NCBI GenBank assembly: GCA_035566895.1
Contig: DATMQA010000091.1
Location: 1 to 64,000 of the forward strand
Source: DATMQA01 sp035566895
Lineage (GTDB): Bacteria > Verrucomicrobiota > Verrucomicrobiia > Limisphaerales > UBA8199
Reading direction: 5' to 3'
DNA: 64,000 nt
In this document: one piece after another, positions 5,512 to 14,828 of the stretch
Numbering within the stretch: the first letter of the stretch is position 1
Layout: each line of letters starts with the position of its first letter
Made by a program: the position numbers and the translations under genes
Notes under the pieces: generated by a model
Seen by the model: the letters and a program-made list of their open reading frames with translations, nothing else
The model's database searches: none
Told to the model about the DNA's origin: nothing

Positions 5512-7491
5512 ATGAGTTCGTCCGATGAACTTTTCGAACCTGCGCCGCCGGAGATCTACCGCGTTCAGACGCATGCCCGCGGGCCGGAAGGCAGCTTGCC
5601 CCTTACGGCGGAACTGTTGTTAAACAGCCCCAGCGGTGACATTTTCGGTATGGCCCAGAACGCGGGGATGGGCTGGGCGCCCGCTGAGGCGGGCGGCGGC
5701 CAGTTCCTGATTCTGAGCACGCAGGGCGGACTGCGCGCGCCGGATGGGAAGCCCATCGCGCTTGGGTATCACACGGGTCATTGGGAAATCACCTTGTTGG
5801 TGCAAGCCGCCGCCGAGGAGTTCCGCCGGCTTGGAGCGATTCCTTTCGCCGGCTTCTGCTCTGATCCGTGTGATGGCCGCACACAAGGCACAGCAGGAAT
5901 GTTCGACAGCCTTCCTTATCGGAATGACGCCGCAGTGATTTTCCGGCGCCTGGCCCGGTCGCTGCCCTTGCGCGCCGGGGTCCTGGGCGTGGCCACCTGC
6001 GACAAAGGCCTGCCCGCGATGATGATGGCTTTAGCGGGGTTGCACGAGTTGCCGGGCGTAGTTGTTCCAGGTGGAGTGACGCTGCCACCGAGCAATGGGG
6101 AAGATGCCGGCACGGTGCAAACCATCGGGACTCGGTTTGCGCGCGGGTTGCTCTCGCTTGAGGAAGCCGCGGAACTCGGCTGCCGCGCCTGCGCCTCGCC
6201 TGGAGGCGGCTGCCAATTCCTCGGCACGGCCGCTACGGCCCAGGTCGTCAGCGAGGCGCTGGGGCTTTCACTGCCGCACACCGCGCTGGCGCCCTCCGGC
6301 CAGGCCGTGTGGCTCGATATGGCCCGGCGCTCTGCGCGCGCGCTTCACCATCTGGCCACGCGCAAACTCGCCGTGCGCGACATCCTGACGCCGGCCAGCA
6401 TCCGCAATGCGATGGTTCTCCATGCGGCTTTCGGCGGCTCGACGAATTTATTGCTGCACGTGCCCGCCATTGCCCATGCCGCCGGCCTGAGGCCGCCGAC
6501 GGTCGATGATTGGATAGCAGTCAATCGAAAAGTTCCCCGGCTGGTGAGTGTGCTGCCCAACGGGCCGATTCACCACCCCACCGTGAGAGTGTTTTTGGCC
6601 GGAGGCGTGCCTGAAGTCATGCTGCATCTGCAGCGGTTGGGTTTGCTGGACACGGAGGTAATGACCGTGACCGGGAAAACTCTGGGCGAAATTCTGGAAA
6701 AATGGGAGGGGTCCGAGCGCCGCCGCCGGTTTCGTGAAATTCTGCGCCAGCAGGATGCGGTGGAGCCTGACGAGGTGATCATGTCTCCGGACCAGGCGCG
6801 CAGCCGTGGGCTGACACGCACGCTGGCTTTCGCACGTGGAAACCTGGCCCCGGAAGGCTCGGTGGTGAAAAGCACGGCAATAGATCCTGCAGTCGTCGAT
6901 GAGGACGGCATCTACCGTAAAACCGGCCCCGCCCGTGTCTTTGTCAGCGAGAAAGCGGCCATCACCGCGCTCAAGCAGGGGCAGGTCAAAGCTGGCGATG
7001 TGCTCGTGTTGGCCGGCATCGGTCCGCTGGGGACCGGGATGGAGGAGACTTACCAGGTCACCGGTGCTTTGAAAGCCCTGCCGTTCGGCAACCAGATTGC
7101 CTTGCTGACCGATGCGCGGTTCTCGGGGGTTTCGACCGGCGCCTGCATCGGTCATATCGGCCCGGAAGGCCTGGCCGGCGGCCCGATTGGAAAGGTTTTG
7201 GACGGCGATCTCATTGAAATTTGCATCGAGCGCGACCGCTGCGAAGGCACCCTCAATCTGGTGGGTGAAAATCAGCGGCAATTTACCCCGGAAGAAGGCG
7301 CTCAGGTTTTGGCATGCCGGCAGACTCGGCCGGATCTGGCGCCGCATCCCGCGCTGCCGGCGGACACGCGGCTTTGGGCGGCGCTGCAATCGGCTGGAGG
7401 GGGGACCTGGGCGGGCTGCGTCTATGACCCGCAGAGGCTGATCGAAGTTCTCGCCGCCGGAAATGAAGCGTTAACCAAAGCGCGGCGATGA
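5512..7491 (+). CDS. yjhG: YjhG/YagF-type D-xylonate dehydratase (IlvD/Edd family)
   Basis: The protein has 659 aa from ATG 5512; a TTG at 5473 would add 13 residues. It matches the YjhG/YagF subfamily along its length: SGDIFGMAQNAGMGW, SDPCDGRTQGTAGMFDSLPY, GVATCDKGLP, CASPGGGCQFLGTA and TDARFSGVSTGACIGHIGPE. The cysteines in the three N-terminal motifs are the expected Fe-S cluster ligands. The enzyme dehydrates pentonates such as D-xylonate to the 2-keto-3-deoxy acid. It is divergent from the MFS/FAH operon, and together they form an oxidative sugar-acid pathway. The heptamer hairpin lies just upstream. Confidence 0.93.
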   Translation: MSSSDELFEPAPPEIYRVQTHARGPEGSLPLTAELLLNSPSGDIFGMAQNAGMGWAPAEAGGGQFLILSTQGGLRAPDGKPIALGYHTGHWEITLLVQAAAEEFRRLGAIPFAGFCSDPCDGRTQGTAGMFDSLPYRNDAAVIFRRLARSLPLRAGVLGVATCDKGLPAMMMALAGLHELPGVVVPGGVTLPPSNGEDAGTVQTIGTRFARGLLSLEEAAELGCRACASPGGGCQFLGTAATAQVVSEALGLSLPHTALAPSGQAVWLDMARRSARALHHLATRKLAVRDILTPASIRNAMVLHAAFGGSTNLLLHVPAIAHAAGLRPPTVDDWIAVNRKVPRLVSVLPNGPIHHPTVRVFLAGGVPEVMLHLQRLGLLDTEVMTVTGKTLGEILEKWEGSERRRRFREILRQQDAVEPDEVIMSPDQARSRGLTRTLAFARGNLAPEGSVVKSTAIDPAVVDEDGIYRKTGPARVFVSEKAAITALKQGQVKAGDVLVLAGIGPLGTGMEETYQVTGALKALPFGNQIALLTDARFSGVSTGACIGHIGPEGLAGGPIGKVLDGDLIEICIERDRCEGTLNLVGENQRQFTPEEGAQVLACRQTRPDLAPHPALPADTRLWAALQSAGGGTWAGCVYDPQRLIEVLAAGNEALTKARR

Positions 7492-7582
7492 GCGTCCAAC
7501 AATCAGAATTGAACAGCAAGTCACAGAGAAATGAAGAAATCAGAATCCTTTGAGGTCTTTGCGTTCTCTCGTGGCAAACCCT

Positions 7583-8368
7583 ATGAACGATACACCCGTC
7601 GAGCATGACCCCGGCTTTACCTTAATCGAATTGCTGGTCGTCATCGCCATCATCGCGATTCTCGCCGCGATGTTGCTGCCGGCTTTGTCCCGAGCCAAAA
7701 TGAGCGCACAGGGGACGGCTTGCGCGAACAATGTTAAGCAGTTCTCCCTCGCCTGGATGCTTTACCAGGACGACAACCTCGGCTTACTGGTCAATAATTC
7801 GAGCACGGCGGATACCCGGACTTACAGGCAAAGCTGGGTCAACAACATCGAGAACTGGGGGACGAGTGATGAGAATACCAACCCGGCGTATGTGCTGAGC
7901 GGAAAGCTGGCACCGTACGTCAATAATGACCTGCCCTTGTATAAATGCCCTTCCGATCAATCGCTGGCGCAAAACGGGCCGCGGTTGCGCAGCTTTTCGA
8001 TGAACGCGCTGGTGGGCGACCCTCTCATCAACCCGAATCGCTTCAATCCGACGTGGGTCCAGTTCCTGAAAATGAGCCAGTTCCCCCGCCCTTCCTGTTT
8101 CTACGTCTTCATCGAAGAGCACCCGGATACCATCAACGACGGCTACTTCATGAATCGCTGGGATCAGATTAAATGGGGCAACCTGCCGGCTTCCTATCAC
8201 AACCGCGCGGCAAATATGTCCTGGGCAGACGGCCATGTGGAGCGCCATCGCTGGATACCTGACACCGTGCGACCACCCGTGAAAGGCGGCGCCGGCGGCG
8301 GGTTTGTCCCATCACCGGACACGGACTATTTGTGGCTGCGCGAGCGAACGAGCATCAAGATCAATTGA
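7583..8368 (+). CDS. Type II secretion-like prepilin, verrucomicrobial/planctomycete type
   Basis: From ATG 7583 the protein has 261 aa; an in-frame TTG at 7550 would add 11. It has a class III prepilin leader (HDPGFTLIELLVVIAIIAI) with Gly-Phe cleavage context and a Glu at +5, then an LAAMLLPALSRAK helix. The C-terminal half contains MSWADGHVERHRW, the DG-type motif of the H-X9-DG prepilin-like proteins common in Verrucomicrobia and Planctomycetes. These are usually orphan pseudopilins of unknown role. No pilus assembly gene is nearby. Confidence 0.88.
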   Translation: MNDTPVEHDPGFTLIELLVVIAIIAILAAMLLPALSRAKMSAQGTACANNVKQFSLAWMLYQDDNLGLLVNNSSTADTRTYRQSWVNNIENWGTSDENTNPAYVLSGKLAPYVNNDLPLYKCPSDQSLAQNGPRLRSFSMNALVGDPLINPNRFNPTWVQFLKMSQFPRPSCFYVFIEEHPDTINDGYFMNRWDQIKWGNLPASYHNRAANMSWADGHVERHRWIPDTVRPPVKGGAGGGFVPSPDTDYLWLRERTSIKIN

Positions 8369-8394
8369 CCTGGACGGAAAACCTCACGCGACGG

Positions 8395-8841
8395 TTAGTT
8401 CACCACGATCGTAAAAGCCGGCGTCTTCCTGTAAGCCACCCAGTGGTCCTTGGGGTAGTGTTTCAGCACCGAGCGTTTGCGTTCGCGGGCCAGGCGCACC
8501 AGCTGGCCGAGCTGGCGCGGACTTAAACTGCTCAGATAATCGTCCCACCAGTTGAACCATTTCCAGAAAAAGGAAGAGAACTGCCCATATTCCATCACCG
8601 GCATGACGATATCGAATCGCTGGGTCGCCTCTGCGGTTCGCGTGAGCTGGGACAACGCTGCGTTGAGGCGATTGCGGAAAACGCCGGGGCTGAGCTCGCG
8701 CTGCTTGAAAGCGTGCTCCAGCCAGCGCATCTCGTTGACCAGGCCCAGGCAGGCCATAAAGATGGCCAACTCGGGGGCCTCGAGCAGGAACTCCCGCTGA
8801 TCCTCGACCCGAAATTCCGTTTTGACGATAGCCTTCGGCAT
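8395..8841 (-). CDS. Conserved-looking hypothetical protein
   Basis: This 148-aa frame starts at ATG 8841 (MPKAIVKTEFRVEDQREF). It is mostly alpha-helical, rich in Trp/Phe near FFWKWFNWWDDYLSSLSP, with no signal peptide or known motif. A longer start at 8898 is possible but the added residues look non-native. It is convergent with the prepilin gene (26 bp apart). No function can be assigned. Confidence 0.6.
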   Translation of the reverse strand: MPKAIVKTEFRVEDQREFLLEAPELAIFMACLGLVNEMRWLEHAFKQRELSPGVFRNRLNAALSQLTRTAEATQRFDIVMPVMEYGQFSSFFWKWFNWWDDYLSSLSPRQLGQLVRLARERKRSVLKHYPKDHWVAYRKTPAFTIVVN

Positions 8842-9178
8842 TCGCGACGAGCCCATTGGCGTCGCCGTGGAGCTGGGGCAGACCCGCGCCCCATCCAAGC
8901 CGACGCAAATTAGTTACGTCAATTTCGAGAAAAAGCAGGATTGATGCCGAACAACCCGCAGCCAAAAGCCAAGAATCGACAGGAATAGGCACGAATGAAG
9001 CGGTTGGCGTATCCCAACCTCTCAATCACCCGTCACTGGCGAAGCTCGAACAGGTGCTGCGCCAACAGGATTGGCAGGCGGCGCGAACCAGGCGCCCGGA
9101 AAGTTGCCCGAGCGCAGCCCGGCGCCGGAAGATGAGAGGCGGCAGCAGACGGGCCATCCGCGCTTGAGCGGGGCGGAC
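8842..9178. other. Intergenic region without a supported gene
   Basis: A plus-strand 103-codon frame (8856-9167) lies here but its product is low-complexity and Arg-rich with no recognisable feature. The stretch around 8965-9000 resembles decayed short repeats (CGACAGGAATAGGCACGAAT). I see no RNA gene or terminator. Confidence 0.5.
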
Positions 9179-10759
9179 CTACTTCCACCAAAAGCTCCAT
9201 CCGCGGGCAGCCACCGTCAGCGCCTTGGTATTCAGTTCGACAGTTGCTGGTTCATTATTAAAGTTTTCGATTACCCAGCTTCCGTCGCGAAATAGATAGA
9301 GGGCCACGCCATTGGGTGCGCGGAAGGAGGTCTTGAAAGGGCGCAGCAGCGGGGCCCGAAGCTCATCCAGCTCCTTCTGTCCAAGCTGAAGGAGTGCCTT
9401 CGGTTCCTGCTTCACCGCCAGAATCTGGACATTTCGCTGGTCCAGTTTCATCCCATTGGTCAACCGCTGGGCCAGACCGTCGGTGAGCAGAACGGACTTG
9501 CCGGCCTTGATGAAGCGGTTCAGGGCAGGAACAAAATTCGGGTCCTTGAGCGCATGGATGGAAAAGAAGGCGGCGGGAGCATTGGTCGGAAATTCATGGC
9601 AGGGGACCAGTGGCAGGCCCAACATACCGACGAAATCGAAAACGCGTGCCTCGCCTTCGGGATGACTGTTAGGCGGTTTGTAGGCGGCCAGGCCGACGAC
9701 CTGACGCGAGTGGACCTGGCTGGCGACGGAGAGCAGTTCGGGAACATTGGCGCGCAACGCCTCGACATCTTTTATCGCACCGCCTCGCTGCAAACCGCCG
9801 TAAGAAAAGAGCATCGATTCGCGCGCGCCGCCAAGCACGGTTTGCCGGGCCTGCTCTATGTACGTGGGTTCAGTGGTGCCGAGAGAATCAAACCAGCCTC
9901 CGCCGCACTTCGGACCGCCGAAGCCGCCGAGCCAGCGCATGATGAAGTATCCCTCGTATGGCGGGGTGCCGCCCCATTGCCGGTCCTGATAGTCGCGAGT
10001 TTCGGTCCCTACCCAGATGCGGTCGAAGTCCGCGGTCTCCCGCACAATTTCGTAGCCGCGCTCATGGAAACGGTCATACCACTGGGGGTACTTGATGATG
10101 AGGCGGACGCCGGGATTGATCCGTTTAGCGGGGCCAAGGACCCGCTCACGCGAAAGCCGCACCATCAGTTCGCAACGGTAATCCTCCCAGGTATCGCCGT
10201 TGACCGGGTAAGCATGTTCCCCAATGTTGACCTTGCGTGCCTGGCGGGCGGCCTCGCATTCCGGGCAGGCGCAATCGGTAAACCAGAAATCATCGATCAT
10301 GATTTCATCGAACAGGCCGGCGGCGTACTCGAAGATGGCCTGGAGCTTGTCCTGGGTCGGGTTGTCCGTGTAACAGGAAACGACACCTTTCCAGCCGGTC
10401 GAAGGTTTGCCGATTTTGGTGGTGGTCACGCAGCCGAACACTTCGAATCCGGCGGCACGAAACTTCTGTTTGGCGTTTTCGAGCGTGCCGCGCTCGGCCT
10501 GGTAGCCATCGCGAAAGGTCTCGATATAAACTTTGGTAACCCCGGTTTGCTTGCACCACTCCAGCGCGGCGCTGAGACCCTCGTCAGTCGAAAGGTGCCT
10601 CTGGACGTCCTGTGCGGTGAACAAGGTCGAGAAATGGTGGGCGCTCGCCTGTTGGCTGGCGAGCTTCCACAGGTCCGTCGCCGGACCGGGCTGTGGTTGA
10701 GCGAACACCCCAAGGCTAAAGAGGAGGGGGAGCACAAAGGCGCAGATGTTTATTTTCAT
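9179..10759 (-). CDS. Secreted TIM-barrel glycosidase-like protein
   Basis: The 526-aa protein has a signal peptide (MKINICAFVLPLLFSLGVFA). The N-terminal two thirds look like a barrel: GVTKVYIETFRDGY, FEVFGCVTTT, DEIMIDDFWFTDCACPEC (acidic pair plus a CxC-x2-C cluster), GVRLIIKYPQWYDRF. The remainder resembles the GATase-like and beta-sandwich domains seen after such barrels. The exact family is not recognised. It is the last gene of a minus-strand series after SMP-30 and GH2 genes (49-bp gap), so a role in polysaccharide breakdown is inferred. Confidence 0.7.
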   Translation of the reverse strand: MKINICAFVLPLLFSLGVFAQPQPGPATDLWKLASQQASAHHFSTLFTAQDVQRHLSTDEGLSAALEWCKQTGVTKVYIETFRDGYQAERGTLENAKQKFRAAGFEVFGCVTTTKIGKPSTGWKGVVSCYTDNPTQDKLQAIFEYAAGLFDEIMIDDFWFTDCACPECEAARQARKVNIGEHAYPVNGDTWEDYRCELMVRLSRERVLGPAKRINPGVRLIIKYPQWYDRFHERGYEIVRETADFDRIWVGTETRDYQDRQWGGTPPYEGYFIMRWLGGFGGPKCGGGWFDSLGTTEPTYIEQARQTVLGGARESMLFSYGGLQRGGAIKDVEALRANVPELLSVASQVHSRQVVGLAAYKPPNSHPEGEARVFDFVGMLGLPLVPCHEFPTNAPAAFFSIHALKDPNFVPALNRFIKAGKSVLLTDGLAQRLTNGMKLDQRNVQILAVKQEPKALLQLGQKELDELRAPLLRPFKTSFRAPNGVALYLFRDGSWVIENFNNEPATVELNTKALTVAARGWSFWWK

Positions 10760-10808
10760 ACGATACGTTTGGAGCGCGCGGCTCGATCGAGGGTTTGCCG
10801 CGTTTCGC

Positions 10809-13679
10809 TCATCGCGTCTCCGGGGTTTGACCAGGCAATTGGTTCGGCCGTTCCTGACCGAGCCGGTCGCGCAGGAACGAGGCAGGCAGCTCGGCTTTGG
10901 GTTGCGGGAAGGTGCCGCAATACTCGAGCAGCCGGTTCAGCAACCAGGCGCGTTCAGGGATTTGCGCATCCGGTTTCAGCCTGAGTCCGCACACTACAAT
11001 CGAGCCACGGCCCAGGCGTGCCTGGAACAGCAAGGCCTTGCTGCGGCAGACCGTGTGGACATCCAGGCCGCGCACGAGCACTTCGGGTTGGGCCGGAAAG
11101 TCGTTCAACAAAACCGCCTGCGCGCCCTCCAACAAATGATACCAGCCCAGGTCGCACCAACCGTCGGGCGCGAGCGGACGCGTCAACGGATGCGGGTAGA
11201 CCACCGTGCCGGCATTGCAATCCTTTGGGCTTCCCAACCACCAGGCGGGTTTGAACCGATTCGTTACGCACACGAAAAGGTTTTCGGGCGTGAGGCAAAA
11301 CAGGCAGGCGCCGGTTTCCACCGCGGCGAGGACGTTCGAGCCTGGCCGGCTGACAACGTACACGGCCCGGGCCGGCAGTGAGTCCTTGGCAGGCAATGGT
11401 TGCGCACCGAAGGGTTGGAGGCCTTGAAGCATTTCGGGGCCGGCGAAGAGCGGCACGGTCAGACGGGCCCCGGCAGGTGCTTCGGGATAGACCCAGGCAG
11501 ACCAATTATTCCGAGCGCGAAGACTGCCACACCGAAGCTCAGCTTCCAACGTGAGCTTTTCCGGCTCCGCCACCGAAGGCAAATCCAGCCCCACAGTTGC
11601 AGCTTCAGCCAATTCTCCCTGGCCGGCTTCGAAATGGTTCTCGCCTCCCTGGGCCAGCAGGCGTGAACCGAGCCGCACGATCCAGGTGAGTTTGCCGGCG
11701 TGGAGAGGTCCGGGCGTGTAATTGGAAACGAGTAACTTCGTCTCGAGCGGGTGGCGGGCGGAACAAGTCAACGGCAACCCCTCCTGAAGCAAAACCAGCG
11801 CCGCGTTGAACTGCCGGACTGCCTCCGGCGGAATTGACTTGGGCCGGGAGTAGGTGTCCAGCAAGCCATTGGCGCCCGTCCAGTAATCCTGCAGGAGCCA
11901 CCACATGTAACCGGAGATTTGCGGGTTCCGGCGGAGGTTCTCCTCGTTCAATTTGTGGGCGAGATAATAAAGGCGCTCGGAGTTCAAGGACCACTGCCCG
12001 GCCTCCCCGGCCAGACGGAGCTTTTCCATTTTGGCCCGGAAGGGCAGCAACCAGAACGGTTTGAAATTATCCTTGAATAGGCCAATCAGGTCCAGGCGCG
12101 GCACCGTGACGTAGTTGCCCGTCTCATGCGAGAGGACGGGTTTTTGTGGAACCTGCCCGAACCGATGCTTGTCGGGTTTATCGAGCGGCAACGAAAACTC
12201 GTCGAACAACACGGAAAAGAAATCCAGGGTATCACGGTCGCCCCGATGCTCGAGGAACGGCGACAAGAACAACCCGTCGCTATCGAGCGCCAATCGAGCA
12301 GGGTCGAGGGTTTTGGCGGCACGGTAAAGCTCGGGCGCCAGCGGAAACGAATTCCACATCTCGTTGGCCATGCACCAGTCGAAAATTGACGGGTGGTTGC
12401 GCAGGCGCTTGATGATGGCGGCCCATTCGCTCCGATACAAGTCCAGCGCCGGCCCGTTCGCCTTTCGATAATAGGACTCGTAGGCGATAGGGAATTCCGG
12501 CGATACCAGGATCTCGACTTCATCCGCCGCCTCATAATACTCCGGGGGCAGAAAATGGCTGTGATGCCGCACGAAATTGAACCCGTACTCTTTGGCGACA
12601 GCGAGGCGCCAGCGATAAAGCGCTTTGTCCGTCGGCGGCGCCATCGTCTTTGGGTAGATCGCGTCGTCGCCATAACCGCGGAGGAACAGTTTGGCGCCGT
12701 TCAAGTAAAAGTCGTGCCCGACGATTTTGATTTCGCGAAGACCGAACCGGACTTCGGCGCGGTCGAGGGAGTGAGGCGGCGGGGTGGCAGGACGGAGCTC
12801 GAGGGCTGGAGAAAGCGAGCCGGCGAGCAAATCCACGCGGGCCGTGTAGAGATAAGGCGAATCAGGCGACCAGAGTCTGGCCTCGGGGATTTCAAGCTCG
12901 AAGCGCAAGCCGCCGTCCGGACCAACGTCGGTCTCGGCGGCGGCGACCGGCCGCTCGTGTTCGGCGTGAACCGCGAGCCGGGTGCGTCGAGCCAAGCCCT
13001 TTTCCCCCACCACGCGCGCGGTTACGACGACGCCCGGGGGCGCGGCCCGGGGCTGGACGAAAACGTCTTCCAGCCAGGCAGCGGAGCGAGCTTCCAGCGA
13101 GACGTGCCCGGAGATTCCGCCCCAGGGCGTGAACATCTCGTCGATAATGTCCGCGCACCCGGTCAAACAGTCGGTCTCCCAATGCTGCTGGCAATCGACG
13201 CAGACCGTGACAGTCAGAGAAGAGTTGGTGGTGACCGGGGGTTTTAGCTCAAACTCGAAGGGCGAGAGATAGCCGAGATGCCCACCCATTAGATTGCCAT
13301 TGACCCAAACTTCCGCCGAGCGATGCACGCCGCCAAAGCAGAGAAAGAGCCGTCGGCCGGCGGTTAACTTCGGTAGCTGGACTTGACGCTGATACCACGC
13401 CTTGCCGACATAGTTGTGATAGAGCTTATCGCTTGGGACGCCGTAACCCTGCGCCTGCCAGGCGCCCGGCACTCTGATCGTGTTGGTGAAACGGATACCG
13501 GAGGCGAACCACTGTTCCTTGCGACCGGCGTCCTGCGGGTCCAGGCGAAAATCCCAACGTCCATCGAGTGAAATGACGGCGCGCTCGGCGCGGGTGCCGG
13601 TTAGAGTTCCCAACAGCGCGCCCAGCAACACAAACCATAACCGTGGTCGCGCCAGGTCTATTGGGAACCGAGCACTCAC
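10809..13679 (-). CDS. Secreted glycoside hydrolase family 2 protein (beta-galactosidase/glucuronidase type)
   Basis: The 956-aa protein starts at GTG 13679 with a signal/anchor (RLWFVLLGALLGTLTGTRA). The N-terminal sugar-binding sandwich (LDGRWDFRLD, VPGAWQAQGYG, FGGVHRSAEVWVNG) is followed by Ig-like and TIM-barrel domains. WCMANEMWN at about residue 438 contains the general acid Glu after Asn, and VLSHETGNY at about 518 the nucleophile. Both are expected for GH2. GTG start and upstream TGA overlap (GTGA), so translation is coupled to the SMP-30 gene. Substrate unknown. Confidence 0.88.
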   Translation of the reverse strand: MSARFPIDLARPRLWFVLLGALLGTLTGTRAERAVISLDGRWDFRLDPQDAGRKEQWFASGIRFTNTIRVPGAWQAQGYGVPSDKLYHNYVGKAWYQRQVQLPKLTAGRRLFLCFGGVHRSAEVWVNGNLMGGHLGYLSPFEFELKPPVTTNSSLTVTVCVDCQQHWETDCLTGCADIIDEMFTPWGGISGHVSLEARSAAWLEDVFVQPRAAPPGVVVTARVVGEKGLARRTRLAVHAEHERPVAAAETDVGPDGGLRFELEIPEARLWSPDSPYLYTARVDLLAGSLSPALELRPATPPPHSLDRAEVRFGLREIKIVGHDFYLNGAKLFLRGYGDDAIYPKTMAPPTDKALYRWRLAVAKEYGFNFVRHHSHFLPPEYYEAADEVEILVSPEFPIAYESYYRKANGPALDLYRSEWAAIIKRLRNHPSIFDWCMANEMWNSFPLAPELYRAAKTLDPARLALDSDGLFLSPFLEHRGDRDTLDFFSVLFDEFSLPLDKPDKHRFGQVPQKPVLSHETGNYVTVPRLDLIGLFKDNFKPFWLLPFRAKMEKLRLAGEAGQWSLNSERLYYLAHKLNEENLRRNPQISGYMWWLLQDYWTGANGLLDTYSRPKSIPPEAVRQFNAALVLLQEGLPLTCSARHPLETKLLVSNYTPGPLHAGKLTWIVRLGSRLLAQGGENHFEAGQGELAEAATVGLDLPSVAEPEKLTLEAELRCGSLRARNNWSAWVYPEAPAGARLTVPLFAGPEMLQGLQPFGAQPLPAKDSLPARAVYVVSRPGSNVLAAVETGACLFCLTPENLFVCVTNRFKPAWWLGSPKDCNAGTVVYPHPLTRPLAPDGWCDLGWYHLLEGAQAVLLNDFPAQPEVLVRGLDVHTVCRSKALLFQARLGRGSIVVCGLRLKPDAQIPERAWLLNRLLEYCGTFPQPKAELPASFLRDRLGQERPNQLPGQTPETR

Positions 13680-14629
13680 TGGCTATCGACGCCTTTGACG
13701 CGCATCTGCAGGCTGTAGAAGCCCTTGCTGGCCGTGATGAAGAGAGTCTGCCGGTCCTTCCCGCCAAAACAGACGTTGGCGGTCCAGGGTTCGGCGACGG
13801 CGACGTGCTCGATCTCGTTGCCGGTGGAATCAAAAACGGTCACCCCACCTTTGCCCTTGCCAGTGAGGTAAACGTTGCCTTCGTTGTCGATGGTCATACC
13901 GTCCGAACCCAACTCGCAGAATAACTTTTTATCCTTCAGCGAGCCGTCCGGCATGATGGCATAGCGATAGGTCTTGTTTGCGCCGATGTCAGCGACGTAG
14001 AGAGTGGTGCCATCGGGCGTGCCAATGATCCCATTCGGCTGTTTGAAGTCGTCGATGACGCGGACCAGGTTTTTGCCATCGGCCGACAAAAAATAGACGC
14101 ACTCGTCCAATTCTTTGGGGCCGCGTTTCCAGTACGGCCGCTTGTAATAGGGATCGGTGAAGTAGAGTCCAGCGGACATTTCCTGGAGCTCGGGCGGCGA
14201 TAGCTTCTTCGATACGCCGGCCAGGCGGTTAGGCCGAATCCAGACATCATTCGGTCCGTTGAGTAACTTTCCTTGATAATCCTTCACGACGACAGTGGCC
14301 TTGCCGGCAGGATCGATGCGCCAGAGTTCGTTTTTCTCATCGGCGCAGGCCCAGAGAGCGCCCTGGGGATCGAACGAGAGCCCGTTGGCGCGGCCGCACG
14401 GCTGCATGAAGGTGGAGAGCTTCCCGTCGATGCTCCATTTCATGATGCGGTCGTTAGGCTGATCGGTGAAAAAGACATTTCCCTGCGAATCGCAGGCAGG
14501 CCCTTCGGTGAAAGCAAACCCTCCGGCCAGTTTTTGGAGCGTCGCGCCCGAGGCGATGACCTTGCTTTCGGCGGCCGGCACCGCGGCGGAGCTCAAAGTT
14601 AAGAGCAGTAGAGATATGGAGTATTTCAT
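13676..14629 (-). CDS. Secreted SMP-30/gluconolactonase-family beta-propeller
   Basis: From ATG 14629 the protein has 317 aa with signal peptide MKYSISLLLLTLSSAAVPA. SMP-30/gluconolactonase/LRE features include LAGGFAFTEGPACDSQGNVFFTD, GRANGLSFDPQGALWACAD, LNGPNDVWI and KQPNGIIGTPDGTTLYVAD. The acidic and Asn residues fit the divalent-metal site. It is first in the operon with GH2 and the TIM-barrel protein. Lactone hydrolysis of sugar acids in the periplasm is the likely reaction. Confidence 0.88.
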   Translation of the reverse strand: MKYSISLLLLTLSSAAVPAAESKVIASGATLQKLAGGFAFTEGPACDSQGNVFFTDQPNDRIMKWSIDGKLSTFMQPCGRANGLSFDPQGALWACADEKNELWRIDPAGKATVVVKDYQGKLLNGPNDVWIRPNRLAGVSKKLSPPELQEMSAGLYFTDPYYKRPYWKRGPKELDECVYFLSADGKNLVRVIDDFKQPNGIIGTPDGTTLYVADIGANKTYRYAIMPDGSLKDKKLFCELGSDGMTIDNEGNVYLTGKGKGGVTVFDSTGNEIEHVAVAEPWTANVCFGGKDRQTLFITASKGFYSLQMRVKGVDSQ

Positions 14630-14828
14630 AGGATAGCGCGCGGTTCGTTCCGCGACCCGCATAGGCCGAGCATTTCAGGAATCGTTCTGAAAGTAAAGAG
14701 ACTACGATTCAAGCTAGGTTACGAATCGCTTCATTACTCTACTCTTCCGCTCAATCACCCTACATCCTCGAGCTCCGCGTCCCGGGCTGCGCATTGACAT
14801 TCATGCAGGGGCCACTCACTCTGGACGC

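Noticed and set aside
6828..6848. CACGTG-centred sequence as a parS candidate
   Set aside because: Only the centre matches; flanks deviate and it is inside the dehydratase gene. Other CACGTG sites at 25315, 30141, 37153 and 51587 also lack the GTTT/AAAC flanks.
6448..7389. 313-codon minus-strand frame
   Set aside because: Antisense to the well-supported YjhG-type dehydratase; Arg/His/Gln-rich product.
9554..10984. 476-codon plus-strand frame
   Set aside because: It is antisense to the signal-peptide-bearing TIM-barrel gene and has no recognisable motif; long antisense frames are expected in G+C-rich DNA.
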